Assembly (NCBI RefSeq): GCF_017874215.1
Contig: NZ_JAGGLB010000029.1
Coordinates: 62,001 to 126,000, forward strand
Length of the DNA: 64,000 bases
Direction: 5' to 3'
DNA from: Paenibacillus eucommiae
GTDB taxonomy: Bacteria; Bacillota; Bacilli; Paenibacillales; NBRC-103111
Each line of letters begins with the position of its first letter. The stretch's first letter is position 1. Position numbers and translations under genes: made by a program. Below, one piece after another: positions 43,677 through 52,722 of the stretch. The notes under the pieces were generated by a model that was not told the origin of the DNA, did no database searches, and saw only the letters and a list, made by a program, of their open reading frames with translations.

Positions 43677-46262
43677 ATGCTGTTAAAGAAATCACTAGCT
43701 ATTGTTTTGACTGTAATGTTATCGCTCTATGTTATGGCAGGGGCCGCCGTTGCGGCAGATGAAGAAATTGAACGCCTGGTTTTATCTAAGAATGAGCTTG
43801 CACTGGAAATGGGCAATTCTCAATCCCTTACGGCGACAGCTATTTATGTTAACGGCAAGACTGAAGATGTGACAGTGAAGACGGATTGGACAAGCAGTTC
43901 CTCGTCAATAGCCTCTGTATATGCAGGAACTATAACGGCGAAGGATGTAGGAACAGCAACACTGACCGCAACATATAAGACCAAAACGGTAGTTGTGAAT
44001 GTAAAAGTTACAAAGAAAGTAAAGGCCTTAACTAAAGATAAGCATACGATCAACATCCGTACAGGAATGTCCGAGCAAGTAGAGCTGTCCGCGGTTTATC
44101 AGGATGGAACGATTGAGGATGTTACCAAGAAGGCGGATTGGACGATTGATAACTATGCTGTGGCTACGGTAACCAATGGATTGGTTAAAGGTGAAGTTTC
44201 CGGAACTGCCATAATAACGGCTAAATTCGGCAATCAGACAGCCACAATTCCTGTTAGCATTGAGATTGTGAAGAGGTTAGACCCTAGCAAAGCGGAAGTT
44301 TCTCTGCTGCTTAAAGGCAAGGAGAAGATTGAATTGATGGCGACCTTTCCCGATGGAACGGTAGAGGACGTTGCAGATAAGGCCGAATGGTCAACAGATA
44401 AAGAAACAGTTGCGGATGCTCTCAAAGGTGTCATTACCGGTTATGGAGCCGGGCAGGCGACCATTACCGCCAAGTATGGAACAAAGACTGCTACCATTAA
44501 AGTCGATGTGGATTCAACAAAAAAGCTGGAAATCAACAAGCAGGATGTGTTTCTGCGGGTGAATGGTACGGAACAGCTGCAATTAAAAGCTGTTTATTTG
44601 AACGGCACGACAGATGACATTACAAGTAAAGCGGAGTGGTCCTCCAGCGATACAGAGATTGCCGATGTAAATAAAGGTAGTGTCATTGCTCATAAATCAG
44701 GAGAAGCGGTGATAACGGCGAAATATGCCGATAAAGTTATCAAAATTAATATTGATGTAGAAGTTCCCAGAAGACTGGATGTCAACAAGGAGTTTATATC
44801 CTTGCAAGTTGCTGGTACCGAGCAGTTAAAGGTTATTGCCACATATGCAAATGGAACCAAAGACGAAGAGCTTGCCTCGAAAGCAGAATGGACTTCTTCG
44901 AATCCAGCTATTGCAGATGTTATTAAAGGCAAAATTACGGCGTATAAATCCGGAGAAGCTACGATTAAGGCAAGCTACGGCGGCAAAACATTGACTATAC
45001 TGGTTGATGTCGACATCCCGAGAATTATTACGCTCAGTAAAACCAGCGTTGCCCTGCAAATTGGGGACACACAACAATTAACGCTTAAAGCCATCTATGT
45101 GGACGGACGCGAAGAAAATGTTACGGAGCAAGCCGAATGGCTATCCGCCTCTGGTGCGATCGCTGAAGTGCGCAGAGGTCTTATTACCGGCGTTTCAACA
45201 GGAGCGACCTCTATAACGGCTAAATTCGGCACTAGAAGCACCGTCATTCCTGTATCTATTGGAGTTATAAAAAGCATGACAGCGGATCAAAAGAAGCTGA
45301 TCTTGGAAAAGGGAGGCTCTTCTAAAATCGTAGTAACCGTTGTTTATACAGACGGAACGGTTAAAGATGTAACTTCGTTAGCGGCCTGGACAGTGGGAGA
45401 TCCCGCTGTTGCAGAAGTGGATGCCGGTGTTGTGAATGCTATTGGCAACGGCAAGACTAATATTACAGTTTCCTTCGAGAATAAAACGATATCTGTCCCC
45501 ATTGAAGTGGGTATAGCACAAACCTTATCGGCAAATCCGAAGGTCTTAATTCTGGAAAAGAATGAGATTAGACAAGTTGTGTTAACGGCAACGGATTCTA
45601 ATGGTGTTGCTAAGAATGTTACAAACGACGCAGAATGGTCTTCAAGTGCGCCATTGATTGCAGATGTTTCAGCGGGTATGGTAACGGCATTGGCGAATGG
45701 CAAAGCAACTATTACTGCTAAATACGGCGGCAAAACGATAACTATTGTTGTTGAAATCGAGATTGTTGAGAAGGTAGTAGCGAGTGTCCGTTACCTTTCA
45801 CTTAAATCCGGATCCAAATCGCAGATTCGCCTGCAGGCGACTTTGTCTGATGGGAAAACCAAAGATGTGACCGATCTGGCTGATTGGAAAACCAGTGCAT
45901 ACAAAACGGCTGATGTAGAGCTCGGTTTAGTCACAGGCATCGCCTATGGCAAAACAACGGTCACCGCCAAATATGCCGGGAAGACAGTCTCTATTCCAGT
46001 AGAAGTGGATCAGCTTAAATATTTAAAAACGAGTGAAGTACAAATCGATCTTGTCAAAGGGGAGACAAAGCAGGTAACAGCTATTGCTACCTATACAGAC
46101 GGCTCAGATGCCAATGTATCTATCCCTGCTATATGGAAATCCTCGAAAAATCTTGTTGCTGATGTCAAGGACGGCATCATCAAAGCGACAGGAAAAGGCA
46201 AAGCAACTATAACTGTCAGCTTTGGAGGCATGAACACAAAGATTGTTGTTAATGTGAAGTAG
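43677..46262 (+). CDS. Secreted protein with ten tandem Big_2 domains
   Basis: A signal peptide (LAIVLTVMLSLYVMAGAAVA) is followed by ten copies of an Ig-like Big_2 unit of about 83 residues, with recurring phrases such as YxDGTxxDVTxxAxW, IADVxxGxITA and GxATITAKYGxKT. No LPXTG signal, S-layer domain or enzyme domain is visible, so the protein is probably secreted or loosely wall-bound, with an adhesive or spacer role. AAGGAGG precedes the ATG. The repeats diverge in sequence, so recent expansion is unlikely. Confidence 0.92.
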   Translation: MLLKKSLAIVLTVMLSLYVMAGAAVAADEEIERLVLSKNELALEMGNSQSLTATAIYVNGKTEDVTVKTDWTSSSSSIASVYAGTITAKDVGTATLTATYKTKTVVVNVKVTKKVKALTKDKHTINIRTGMSEQVELSAVYQDGTIEDVTKKADWTIDNYAVATVTNGLVKGEVSGTAIITAKFGNQTATIPVSIEIVKRLDPSKAEVSLLLKGKEKIELMATFPDGTVEDVADKAEWSTDKETVADALKGVITGYGAGQATITAKYGTKTATIKVDVDSTKKLEINKQDVFLRVNGTEQLQLKAVYLNGTTDDITSKAEWSSSDTEIADVNKGSVIAHKSGEAVITAKYADKVIKINIDVEVPRRLDVNKEFISLQVAGTEQLKVIATYANGTKDEELASKAEWTSSNPAIADVIKGKITAYKSGEATIKASYGGKTLTILVDVDIPRIITLSKTSVALQIGDTQQLTLKAIYVDGREENVTEQAEWLSASGAIAEVRRGLITGVSTGATSITAKFGTRSTVIPVSIGVIKSMTADQKKLILEKGGSSKIVVTVVYTDGTVKDVTSLAAWTVGDPAVAEVDAGVVNAIGNGKTNITVSFENKTISVPIEVGIAQTLSANPKVLILEKNEIRQVVLTATDSNGVAKNVTNDAEWSSSAPLIADVSAGMVTALANGKATITAKYGGKTITIVVEIEIVEKVVASVRYLSLKSGSKSQIRLQATLSDGKTKDVTDLADWKTSAYKTADVELGLVTGIAYGKTTVTAKYAGKTVSIPVEVDQLKYLKTSEVQIDLVKGETKQVTAIATYTDGSDANVSIPAIWKSSKNLVADVKDGIIKATGKGKATITVSFGGMNTKIVVNVK

Positions 46263-46288
46263 ACAAAGGCTAAGTAAACAAGCTTGAA

Positions 46289-46328
46289 GGACTCTTTCGG
46301 AAACTAATTCCGGGAGGGTCTTTTTTTT
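46289..46328 (+). terminator. Terminator after the Big_2 gene
   Basis: GGACTCTTTCGGAA pairs with TTCCGGGAGGGTC (two G-T pairs), followed by eight T's. Confidence 0.88.
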
Positions 46329-46329
46329 G

Positions 46330-46413
46330 ATTAACGATGATTTTTCATCGTTAAAATAGGTGCTTCCAGGCCAATCAGCGCTTTAATGATGATTTTCATC
46401 ACTATATGAGGAC
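46330..46413. repeat. Dispersed AACGATG palindrome, copies 2 and 3
   Basis: TTAACGATGA, a TTT loop and TCATCGTTAA form a hairpin at about 46330-46354. A degenerate relative (GATGATTTTCATCACTATATG) lies near 46388-46408, and a further one near 3030-3050. The rest of the gap to 46579 shows no gene. Confidence 0.65.
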
Positions 46414-46579
46414 GGATGGCCTTTGTGAGTGATTAAAAGGGATTAAAGCAGCAGATCTTCTTCCCAGCGCCTAAATCTAATCTAGGGAACCTATCTTTAT
46501 AAAGAAAATGCATCAATCCAAACTTTTTGTGCGACTCTTCCGTTGTAGGGATATACCGGTATAAACAAATAGGTTAGGA

Positions 46580-47461
46580 ATGAAGCAAATGATCGAGATA
46601 CGAGATTTAGGTAAAAAATATAAAACAAACGAATGGGCCCTGCAGGGAATCGAGCTCCATATTGAACATGGGATGTTCGGCCTGCTAGGACCGAATGGGG
46701 CTGGAAAGACGACGCTGATTCGGATTCTTGCCACATTGCTGAAGCCAACCACAGGCGGTGTGAAAATAAACGATGTATCTTTACAGCGGCCTGAGGAAAT
46801 TCGTAAAGTGATCGGTTATTTGCCACAAATTTTCCAGATTTACCCACAGTTAACGGCCCTGGAGTTTCTGGATTATGTGGGAGTGATGAAAGGAATCACG
46901 GACAGCAAGCAGAGGCGCAGGGAGATTGATACGCTGCTGGCCAAGGTGAATTTGACGGAGAAAGCCAAGAAGAAGGTGAAGACGTTTTCCGGGGGAATGA
47001 AGCAGCGGCTGGGGATTGCCCAAGCGCTTCTTGGAGACCCGCAAGTATTGATTGTCGACGAGCCGACAGCAGGCCTGGACCCGGAGGAGCGTGTAAGGTT
47101 TCGCAATCTTTTAGCGCAGTTCAGCGTCAATCGTACTGTCATTTTATCCACGCATATTGTGGCAGACATTGAAAGCAGCTGTAATCAGCTGGCGGTATTA
47201 ACCCGAGGGAAGCTGGCGCTTTCTGGGACGCTGCAGCAGCTGCAGGCGTTTGCGGAGAACCACGTATGGGAAATCGAGGTTTCGGATCAACAGTTCGCCG
47301 GGCTTTCCCATTTGCAGATCGTATCCAGCCGCAGGTCCGCCACTGGAGGTTTAACGTGCAAAGTTATTGCACAAGAGCAGCCGGTTCAAGGGGCCATTGC
47401 TTTAAAACCGACACTGGAGGATGGCTATTTGGCATTGATCGGTGGTGGCAGACGTGCATAA
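46580..47461 (+). CDS. ABC transporter ATP-binding protein (operon gene 1)
   Basis: Walker A (GPNGAGKTT), signature (FSGGMKQRLGIAQALL), Walker B (LIVDEPTAGLDP) and H-loop (LSTHIV) are complete. A C-terminal extension of about 75 residues is typical of CcmA/NatA-like exporters. TTAGGAATG precedes the start. The next gene starts within its last 20 bases. It powers the permease-like proteins downstream. Substrate unknown. Confidence 0.92.
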   Translation: MKQMIEIRDLGKKYKTNEWALQGIELHIEHGMFGLLGPNGAGKTTLIRILATLLKPTTGGVKINDVSLQRPEEIRKVIGYLPQIFQIYPQLTALEFLDYVGVMKGITDSKQRRREIDTLLAKVNLTEKAKKKVKTFSGGMKQRLGIAQALLGDPQVLIVDEPTAGLDPEERVRFRNLLAQFSVNRTVILSTHIVADIESSCNQLAVLTRGKLALSGTLQQLQAFAENHVWEIEVSDQQFAGLSHLQIVSSRRSATGGLTCKVIAQEQPVQGAIALKPTLEDGYLALIGGGRRA

Positions 47462-49742
47462 CGTGCATAAAGCACTCCGTCAATTCAAGCTGGAAGCAAA
47501 GCTTCTGTTCTCGAATTGGTTTTTTGCGGCATTGCCGATTCTGTTTGGCGTATGGATGTTTAGCAGCTTGTCGAAAATCTCTGCGTTAGCAGCAAAGAAA
47601 TTACCGCCATCTCAGGATTTGTACACATTTGTTTACAGCTTTCATCAGGTGCAGCATACATTAAGCCTTGGTGCTGCCGTGATCATTGGCATTCTGCTGA
47701 TCCGCCGCGATATTCGCAGACCCTCGTATGATTGGCTGGGCAGCCTGCCAGTGTCGGGCGCTATGCTTATTTTTATTAAATTTGCGGTTGGACTGTTGTA
47801 CTTATCGTTATTCACTGTAGCTATGGATGTCGTGTTTCTGTATTTTGGGCTGCAAAGGGAGCTCGCAATTGGCGTGATCTGGGAACAAATGATGTTTTTT
47901 ACATGGCAGTATGAATGGTCCTATGCCGTTACCCTAGCTCTTGCTATGCTTCTGGCCATGGCTATTTCTAACCGGATCGTCTATATGATTGGCTTTTGCG
48001 CCTGGATGTTCGGCACCTATTTCCTAGATATTTTCATTATCCAACGGCAAAACTTATATCCCCTCAAGACGTTTCATTTGAGCCAGTTTATGACGAAATC
48101 ATTTTTTGAAAATGAAGTGTGGGGATATTCGATAACGAATCAGGAAGTGGGGCTGTCCCGGTTATTCGTGCTCGTCTTTACACTTTTGCTCCTCGTATGG
48201 GCTGCAGCCATTTACAAGCAGGGAAGGCCCAGCGGTTCAACGCTCAAGTGGCGCGTATTTTGTGCTGCCATGCTTGCTGTGACGATTGCAGCGTATGTTC
48301 CGTATGGTTTGTTTTGGAAGGACAGGTTTCAGGCATATGCGCAAGTAGTCAAGGATACTTTACCAGGTGGTGAGCATTCAATATTAACGCGTTTTGAAGT
48401 AGATAGTTATGATTTACAGGTGAAAAGGAAGCAGGATCAGCTGGGCGTAACAGCCGCGATTACATTTCCTGCTTCTGAGGTGTCACAGCAAGAGCCGATC
48501 GTATTCACATTAAATCGTATGTTCCAAGTGCTCAAAGCTGAACTAAACGGCAAAGAGATTCCTTATCAAAGGAATGGTGATTGGATCTCTTTTGAGCCTG
48601 GTCTTCTAGATGGCCAGAAGGAGGAACAAATAGTATCTTTTCAATATGAAGGAACCGTTATGAACTGGATGTATGAAGAGAAAAATGAACTCCTCTTGGC
48701 TTTTGTAAAAGGGAAGGACGTATATTTGCCGCGAGAAGCTTATTGGTATCCCGTGCCTGGGAATTACTATTTGTGGTTGAAGGACGGGGCAGATAAAGTC
48801 GCTACAGCTTATTATATGGAGCCGCCACAGTTTGCGAAATATACCCTGACATTGGAAGGCTTCGATGATTCTGTATATGCTACAATTACTCCAATGACCC
48901 CCAATATGACCGGAAGTGGAAGTGAGGCTGGAACTGGGAAGCAAGTATTTGAAAGGCAGTATAACAATGGCCTCTCGATCTATGGTGGCAATTTGATTGA
49001 GGTGGCTGAAGCTGATGATACACTGAGAGTAGTTACTTCACCCAGTAATCAGCTGGAGGCCCAAACATTTTTGCAAAAGCTGACTGCAGCCAGAAGTTAC
49101 TATGATTCTTGGTTAAAGCTGGACACCAACTATGTGAACCAAATTTACTATTTACCCCTGTCTGATTTTCGCAGCAAGAATATCTGGAAGAAAGAAGAGC
49201 TTATTGGGGATAGCTTCGTGATTGAGGAATCACCAGGCCACAATTTGGATTACATTCAACAAAGCAAGGCACTGACTGCGCTGTTATTTGGGAGCGAGGA
49301 TCTTAATAGAGCCATCATTCGAATCCCGGGTGAAACTCCCGATATGTTTCCGCGTAAAATTCGTGAAGCCATTCTTTATATGTATTACCGTGACTTCTTA
49401 CAGTTGACGAACGAGGAACTGAAGGCAGCTTATATGATGACCACATCCAGATTTTTTGTGGATGAGGATGTAAATGAAATCGGAACGTCAATGATTGACA
49501 TGATTAATGAAGCGATTATCCAGGGGAAGCAGGCACAGGTCAAAGAGATATTGGCCGCTTGGTATGCTAAAGATTTACGAATGAATAGCGGAAAAAGTAA
49601 ACCGGGTGAAAAGCCGGGCGGTACATCGGGCGGTACACCGAGCAGCACACCGACTGATATAACGACCGATACACCGAATGGAAAACTCGGCAGTATGAAG
49701 GATTGGAATCGGGAGTGGGAGCGGGTGATGGACGATGCCTAA
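47442..49742 (+). CDS. ABC permease fused to an M1-peptidase-like outer domain lacking HExxH
   Basis: The first 290 residues contain six or seven membrane helices (LLYLSLFTVAMDVVFLYFGL, RLFVLVFTLLLLVWAAAIYK). After VTIAAYVPYGLFW a large outer domain follows that resembles the beta N-domain of M1 aminopeptidases and then its helical part (PREAYWYPVPGNYYLWLKDG; IREAILYMYYRDFLQLTNEE). The zinc motif HExxH is absent, so it is probably a binding domain. A Gly/Ser/Pro/Thr-rich tail with GGTSGGTPSSTPTD precedes the end. The start is unclear: GTG codons at 47442, 47445 and 47454 are all possible. It overlaps the next gene by eight bases. Confidence 0.8.
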   Translation: MVADVHNVHKALRQFKLEAKLLFSNWFFAALPILFGVWMFSSLSKISALAAKKLPPSQDLYTFVYSFHQVQHTLSLGAAVIIGILLIRRDIRRPSYDWLGSLPVSGAMLIFIKFAVGLLYLSLFTVAMDVVFLYFGLQRELAIGVIWEQMMFFTWQYEWSYAVTLALAMLLAMAISNRIVYMIGFCAWMFGTYFLDIFIIQRQNLYPLKTFHLSQFMTKSFFENEVWGYSITNQEVGLSRLFVLVFTLLLLVWAAAIYKQGRPSGSTLKWRVFCAAMLAVTIAAYVPYGLFWKDRFQAYAQVVKDTLPGGEHSILTRFEVDSYDLQVKRKQDQLGVTAAITFPASEVSQQEPIVFTLNRMFQVLKAELNGKEIPYQRNGDWISFEPGLLDGQKEEQIVSFQYEGTVMNWMYEEKNELLLAFVKGKDVYLPREAYWYPVPGNYYLWLKDGADKVATAYYMEPPQFAKYTLTLEGFDDSVYATITPMTPNMTGSGSEAGTGKQVFERQYNNGLSIYGGNLIEVAEADDTLRVVTSPSNQLEAQTFLQKLTAARSYYDSWLKLDTNYVNQIYYLPLSDFRSKNIWKKEELIGDSFVIEESPGHNLDYIQQSKALTALLFGSEDLNRAIIRIPGETPDMFPRKIREAILYMYYRDFLQLTNEELKAAYMMTTSRFFVDEDVNEIGTSMIDMINEAIIQGKQAQVKEILAAWYAKDLRMNSGKSKPGEKPGGTSGGTPSSTPTDITTDTPNGKLGSMKDWNREWERVMDDA

Positions 49743-50436
49743 GCTGCTGCAGGATTTGAAGAGCTTACGCAGCAGTCTTATCCTTGTGCCGGGGATGTAT
49801 TACCTAATGCTGATTTGGTCATTGCTTGCTGCAGATCCGGAGAATCCGCGGACCGTGTATTATTACAACGAAATGGCATTTCTGCCGTTGTTGGTTTTGC
49901 TGACTGTGCTCTTTTTTCAGCGGGAGCTTGGCGGCAGTGTGATGGAAATCGTGGCGACGCTGCCGCTGTCATTTGCAGCGATGCTTATTCGTAAAATAGC
50001 GTTGGTGCTTGCTTCGGCGATCATTCTGCATATAGGCTGGGTTGCCATCTATATGCAGAAATTTACTAAGCTCGAAACGGATTTGTACTCTTTTCCAGCG
50101 AAGAGGCTGCAGTGGATGGAGGCGAGCTGGCCGCAGCTGCTGCTGCAGGCGCTGCCTTCCTATCTGCTCATCATCGCCTTCGTTGTGCTGTTAACGGTTA
50201 TGACGAAGAAGCTGTATGCAGGGGTGGCTGCAGGAATGACGCTTTGGCTTCTGGAGGTGCTGTCCAGCGGCAAGGCGCTTGGGAGATTTGTCTTGTTAAC
50301 GAAAGACATTCCTAAGGAAATTCCCTTTCTGCAGAACAGGCTGCTGCTTGCTGCTGCAGCGCTGATACTGCTGCTCCTGGCGATTTGGTCGGCAAATCGC
50401 AGGGATCGCTGGATTGTACATGATGATGGAGAGTAG
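49735..50436 (+). CDS. ABC transporter membrane protein (operon gene 3)
   Basis: The 233-residue protein has about six helices (LILVPGMYYLMLIWSLLAAD, LLLAAAALILLLLAIWSAN last) and no ATP-binding motif. It starts within the end of the peptidase-like permease gene, implying coupled translation, and probably forms the second half of the membrane channel. Leu-, Gln- and Trp-rich; function by context only. Confidence 0.78.
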   Translation: MPKLLQDLKSLRSSLILVPGMYYLMLIWSLLAADPENPRTVYYYNEMAFLPLLVLLTVLFFQRELGGSVMEIVATLPLSFAAMLIRKIALVLASAIILHIGWVAIYMQKFTKLETDLYSFPAKRLQWMEASWPQLLLQALPSYLLIIAFVVLLTVMTKKLYAGVAAGMTLWLLEVLSSGKALGRFVLLTKDIPKEIPFLQNRLLLAAAALILLLLAIWSANRRDRWIVHDDGE

Positions 50437-50457
50437 GGAGAACAGGGAGGGATGGGG

Positions 50458-51039
50458 ATGATAACAGACGAACAGCTAGTACAAGCTATGGCGCATGGCG
50501 ATCAGGCCGCGTTCGAAGCGTTCGTTTACCGCTATCACAGTCCGCTGCTGGGGTACCTGGAGCGGCAGCTGCAGGATTCTGGTAAAGCCGAAGAGCTCGT
50601 GCAGGAGCTGTTTATCCGCTTGATCCGGCAATTAAGAAGCGATAAAATTCCGCCGCAAATCCGCCCGTGGCTTTACCATGTAGCCTTGAATCTATGCCGC
50701 GATTATTGGCGCAGCGGGGGCTATCGCACTGAGCGAAGTACATCCGATGAACTGCTCGAACAGAGGGATGCCCATCCGACTGTAGTCGAAATCTATGAAC
50801 GACAGGAAACGAGGCAGGAAATTATCCGCACCCTGCAAAAGCTGCCCGAGATGCAGCGGGATATAATCATCCTGCGATTTTATCAGGATTTGATGCTGCA
50901 GGAAATCGCTGATGTGCTGGACTTGTCGCTGAGTACAGTTAAAACTAATTTATACACAGCTCTGAAAAAGCTAAAGAAACAATTAGCGAATGGGCTGACG
51001 CACGAGTTGTTGGAAAGGGAGGAGAAGTCGCATGTCTGA
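50458..51039 (+). CDS. ECF-subfamily RNA polymerase sigma factor
   Basis: The 193-residue protein has sigma region 2 (FEAFVYRYHSPLLGYLERQL, AEELVQELFIRLIRQLRS) and region 4 (LQKLPEMQRDIIILRFYQDL, LQEIADVLDLSLSTVKTNLY). I start it at the ATG at 50458, seven bases after GGGAGG; the ATG at 50452 is too close. It overlaps the following membrane protein by eight bases. It likely responds to an envelope signal and directs its own operon. Confidence 0.93.
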   Translation: MITDEQLVQAMAHGDQAAFEAFVYRYHSPLLGYLERQLQDSGKAEELVQELFIRLIRQLRSDKIPPQIRPWLYHVALNLCRDYWRSGGYRTERSTSDELLEQRDAHPTVVEIYERQETRQEIIRTLQKLPEMQRDIIILRFYQDLMLQEIADVLDLSLSTVKTNLYTALKKLKKQLANGLTHELLEREEKSHV

Positions 51040-51862
51040 ACCAAGTGACTGGGAACTGGAGCGATTAGAGCGGCAGCTGAAAAAGCCGTTGTCCGGTTAT
51101 TTATCCACATCGCCAAAAGCGGATGCCACACAGCAGCTGCTTCGCAGCCTGCAGGGGGAGTTCGACCTGCTGAGAGAGAAGAATACCCCCTTTGAATGGA
51201 AAGACACCAGGGATAGGAAGCAACCGTCTTTATGGAAGCAATGCATGCTGCAGCTGCAGACCTACAACAAATCGTTTTGGTTGGTCAGTGTACTTGCTTA
51301 TATAATGATTACTGCTGTAGGCCATATGCAATCCTCTTTCATACTTGGCTTGAATGATATATTTTCGATTGCCATTCCGCTGCTTCTGTTAGGAGGTATC
51401 GGATACAGTCATAGAAGCTGGAACAAGGAGATGCGGATGGTCGAAAGCGTAACCCCTTTTCCTCCTGCCTTATTATTTCTGTGCCGGTTGTTGATCGTCG
51501 TCTCGTTTCATGTGCTGATGGGCTCAATCGGAAGCGTCTATGTATTTATGGTAAATGACAATCCGCTGTTTGTGCCGCAGCTATTCTTGTTGAACTGGCT
51601 TGCACCTGTATTGTTTTTAGGTGGCTTACTCGCTTTTATTTCGTTCCGATGGGGAATAATTAGCGGCTTTGCAGCCGCTATCATGATTTGGTTTGGATGG
51701 GGCGGCGCTTTGCAGTGGCTGGAAGGGAGTGAGTGGCTGACTCCGCTGTGGATGTATGCCATTTATTGTGGTGCTGCAGGAGGCGGAGTAGTGCTGTTCA
51801 CTGCAGCATATCGCCGCAGCTTGACTCTTCAAAGGCTGGATTTGGGAAGAGGCGGATTATGA
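51032..51862 (+). CDS. Membrane protein, possible anti-sigma factor or ABC permease
   Basis: The first 90 residues are soluble and charged (DWELERLERQLKKPLSGYLS), followed by six membrane helices (SFWLVSVLAYIMITAVGHMQ, FLGGLLAFISFRWGIISGFA, MYAIYCGAAGGGVVLFTAAY). It directly follows the ECF sigma gene with an eight-base overlap, the usual place of an anti-sigma factor, yet its membrane part resembles an ABC-2 permease and the next gene is an ATPase. A double role is possible. No zinc-binding HxxxCxxC motif is visible. Confidence 0.7.
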   Translation: MSEPSDWELERLERQLKKPLSGYLSTSPKADATQQLLRSLQGEFDLLREKNTPFEWKDTRDRKQPSLWKQCMLQLQTYNKSFWLVSVLAYIMITAVGHMQSSFILGLNDIFSIAIPLLLLGGIGYSHRSWNKEMRMVESVTPFPPALLFLCRLLIVVSFHVLMGSIGSVYVFMVNDNPLFVPQLFLLNWLAPVLFLGGLLAFISFRWGIISGFAAAIMIWFGWGGALQWLEGSEWLTPLWMYAIYCGAAGGGVVLFTAAYRRSLTLQRLDLGRGGL

Positions 51863-52722
51863 TTACCTTGCACGACATTTCTCTAGGGTTCGACGAGTTT
51901 CACTTGGTGGTTGAACACCTGCATCTGCAAGCAGGGTTAACATTACTTGTTGGGCGTAATGGAGCCGGTAAATCGACACTGCTCTCGTTGTTGGCCACAG
52001 CAAGTATGCCTGAGAAGGGAAACATTATTTATGCGGGGAAAACGCTAGAAACATCGCTCCCGCTTATTCGCAGCCACATGGGTTATATGCCAAGCGGGCT
52101 TGAACTCTATGAGGAGATGACGGTTGAACGCCAGCTAGGTTATTTGGCTGAGCTCAAAGGTATTTATGATAAACAGGAGATTAACATACTGCTTAGCGAA
52201 TTTGAACTTGAGTCTTTCCGTAAACGCAAGCTGAGAACGCTATCGCAAGGAGTCAAGCAGCGAGCCGCTATTGCACAGGCGTTTCTGGGCTCTCCGGCCT
52301 TCCTTCTGCTGGATGAGCCTCTGAATCATTTGGACATTCTCGAGCGCAAGCGGGTGATTTCGATGGTAGCACGTTACGCCAAACGTCATCTGATCGTGGT
52401 GGCAACTCATGAATTGAGCGAATGGGGCAATGAGCAGGTGGAACGGATCTTGTGGTTGGACAGAGGGCGGGTGCATTTCTATGATACGGTTGAACGATGG
52501 ATGCGTCATTTGCCGGAACGGGTATGGGCGGGATCCGTTCCGCTTGCTGAGCTGGAATCGCTGGATAAGCAGCGTATCAGTCAGTTGAAGCTGCTGGGGA
52601 ACCAGGCAGAGATCCGTCTGTTGGCACGCCAAGCGCCGGATGACCGCTTTGTTGAGGTGCAGCCGACGCTTGAAGACGCCTATTTTATTCATACCGGTAC
52701 AGCGATCAGCAGCTTTTATTAG
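51859..52722 (+). CDS. ABC transporter ATP-binding protein (operon gene 6)
   Basis: The ATG at 51859 overlaps the previous TGA (ATGA); the frame is open to 51733. Walker A (GRNGAGKST), signature-like LSQGVKQRAAIAQAFL, Walker B (FLLLDEPLNHLD) and H-loop (VATHEL) are present. The D-loop region NHLDI deviates from the usual GLDP. The C-terminal 80 residues are an accessory region. Its 3' end overlaps that of the convergent photolyase gene by four bases. Confidence 0.9.
   Translation: MITLHDISLGFDEFHLVVEHLHLQAGLTLLVGRNGAGKSTLLSLLATASMPEKGNIIYAGKTLETSLPLIRSHMGYMPSGLELYEEMTVERQLGYLAELKGIYDKQEINILLSEFELESFRKRKLRTLSQGVKQRAAIAQAFLGSPAFLLLDEPLNHLDILERKRVISMVARYAKRHLIVVATHELSEWGNEQVERILWLDRGRVHFYDTVERWMRHLPERVWAGSVPLAELESLDKQRISQLKLLGNQAEIRLLARQAPDDRFVEVQPTLEDAYFIHTGTAISSFY

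Noticed and set aside
43800..46260. Regular repeats considered as CRISPR or tandem DNA repeats
   Set aside because: They are coding Big_2 repeats of about 250 bases with diverged DNA.
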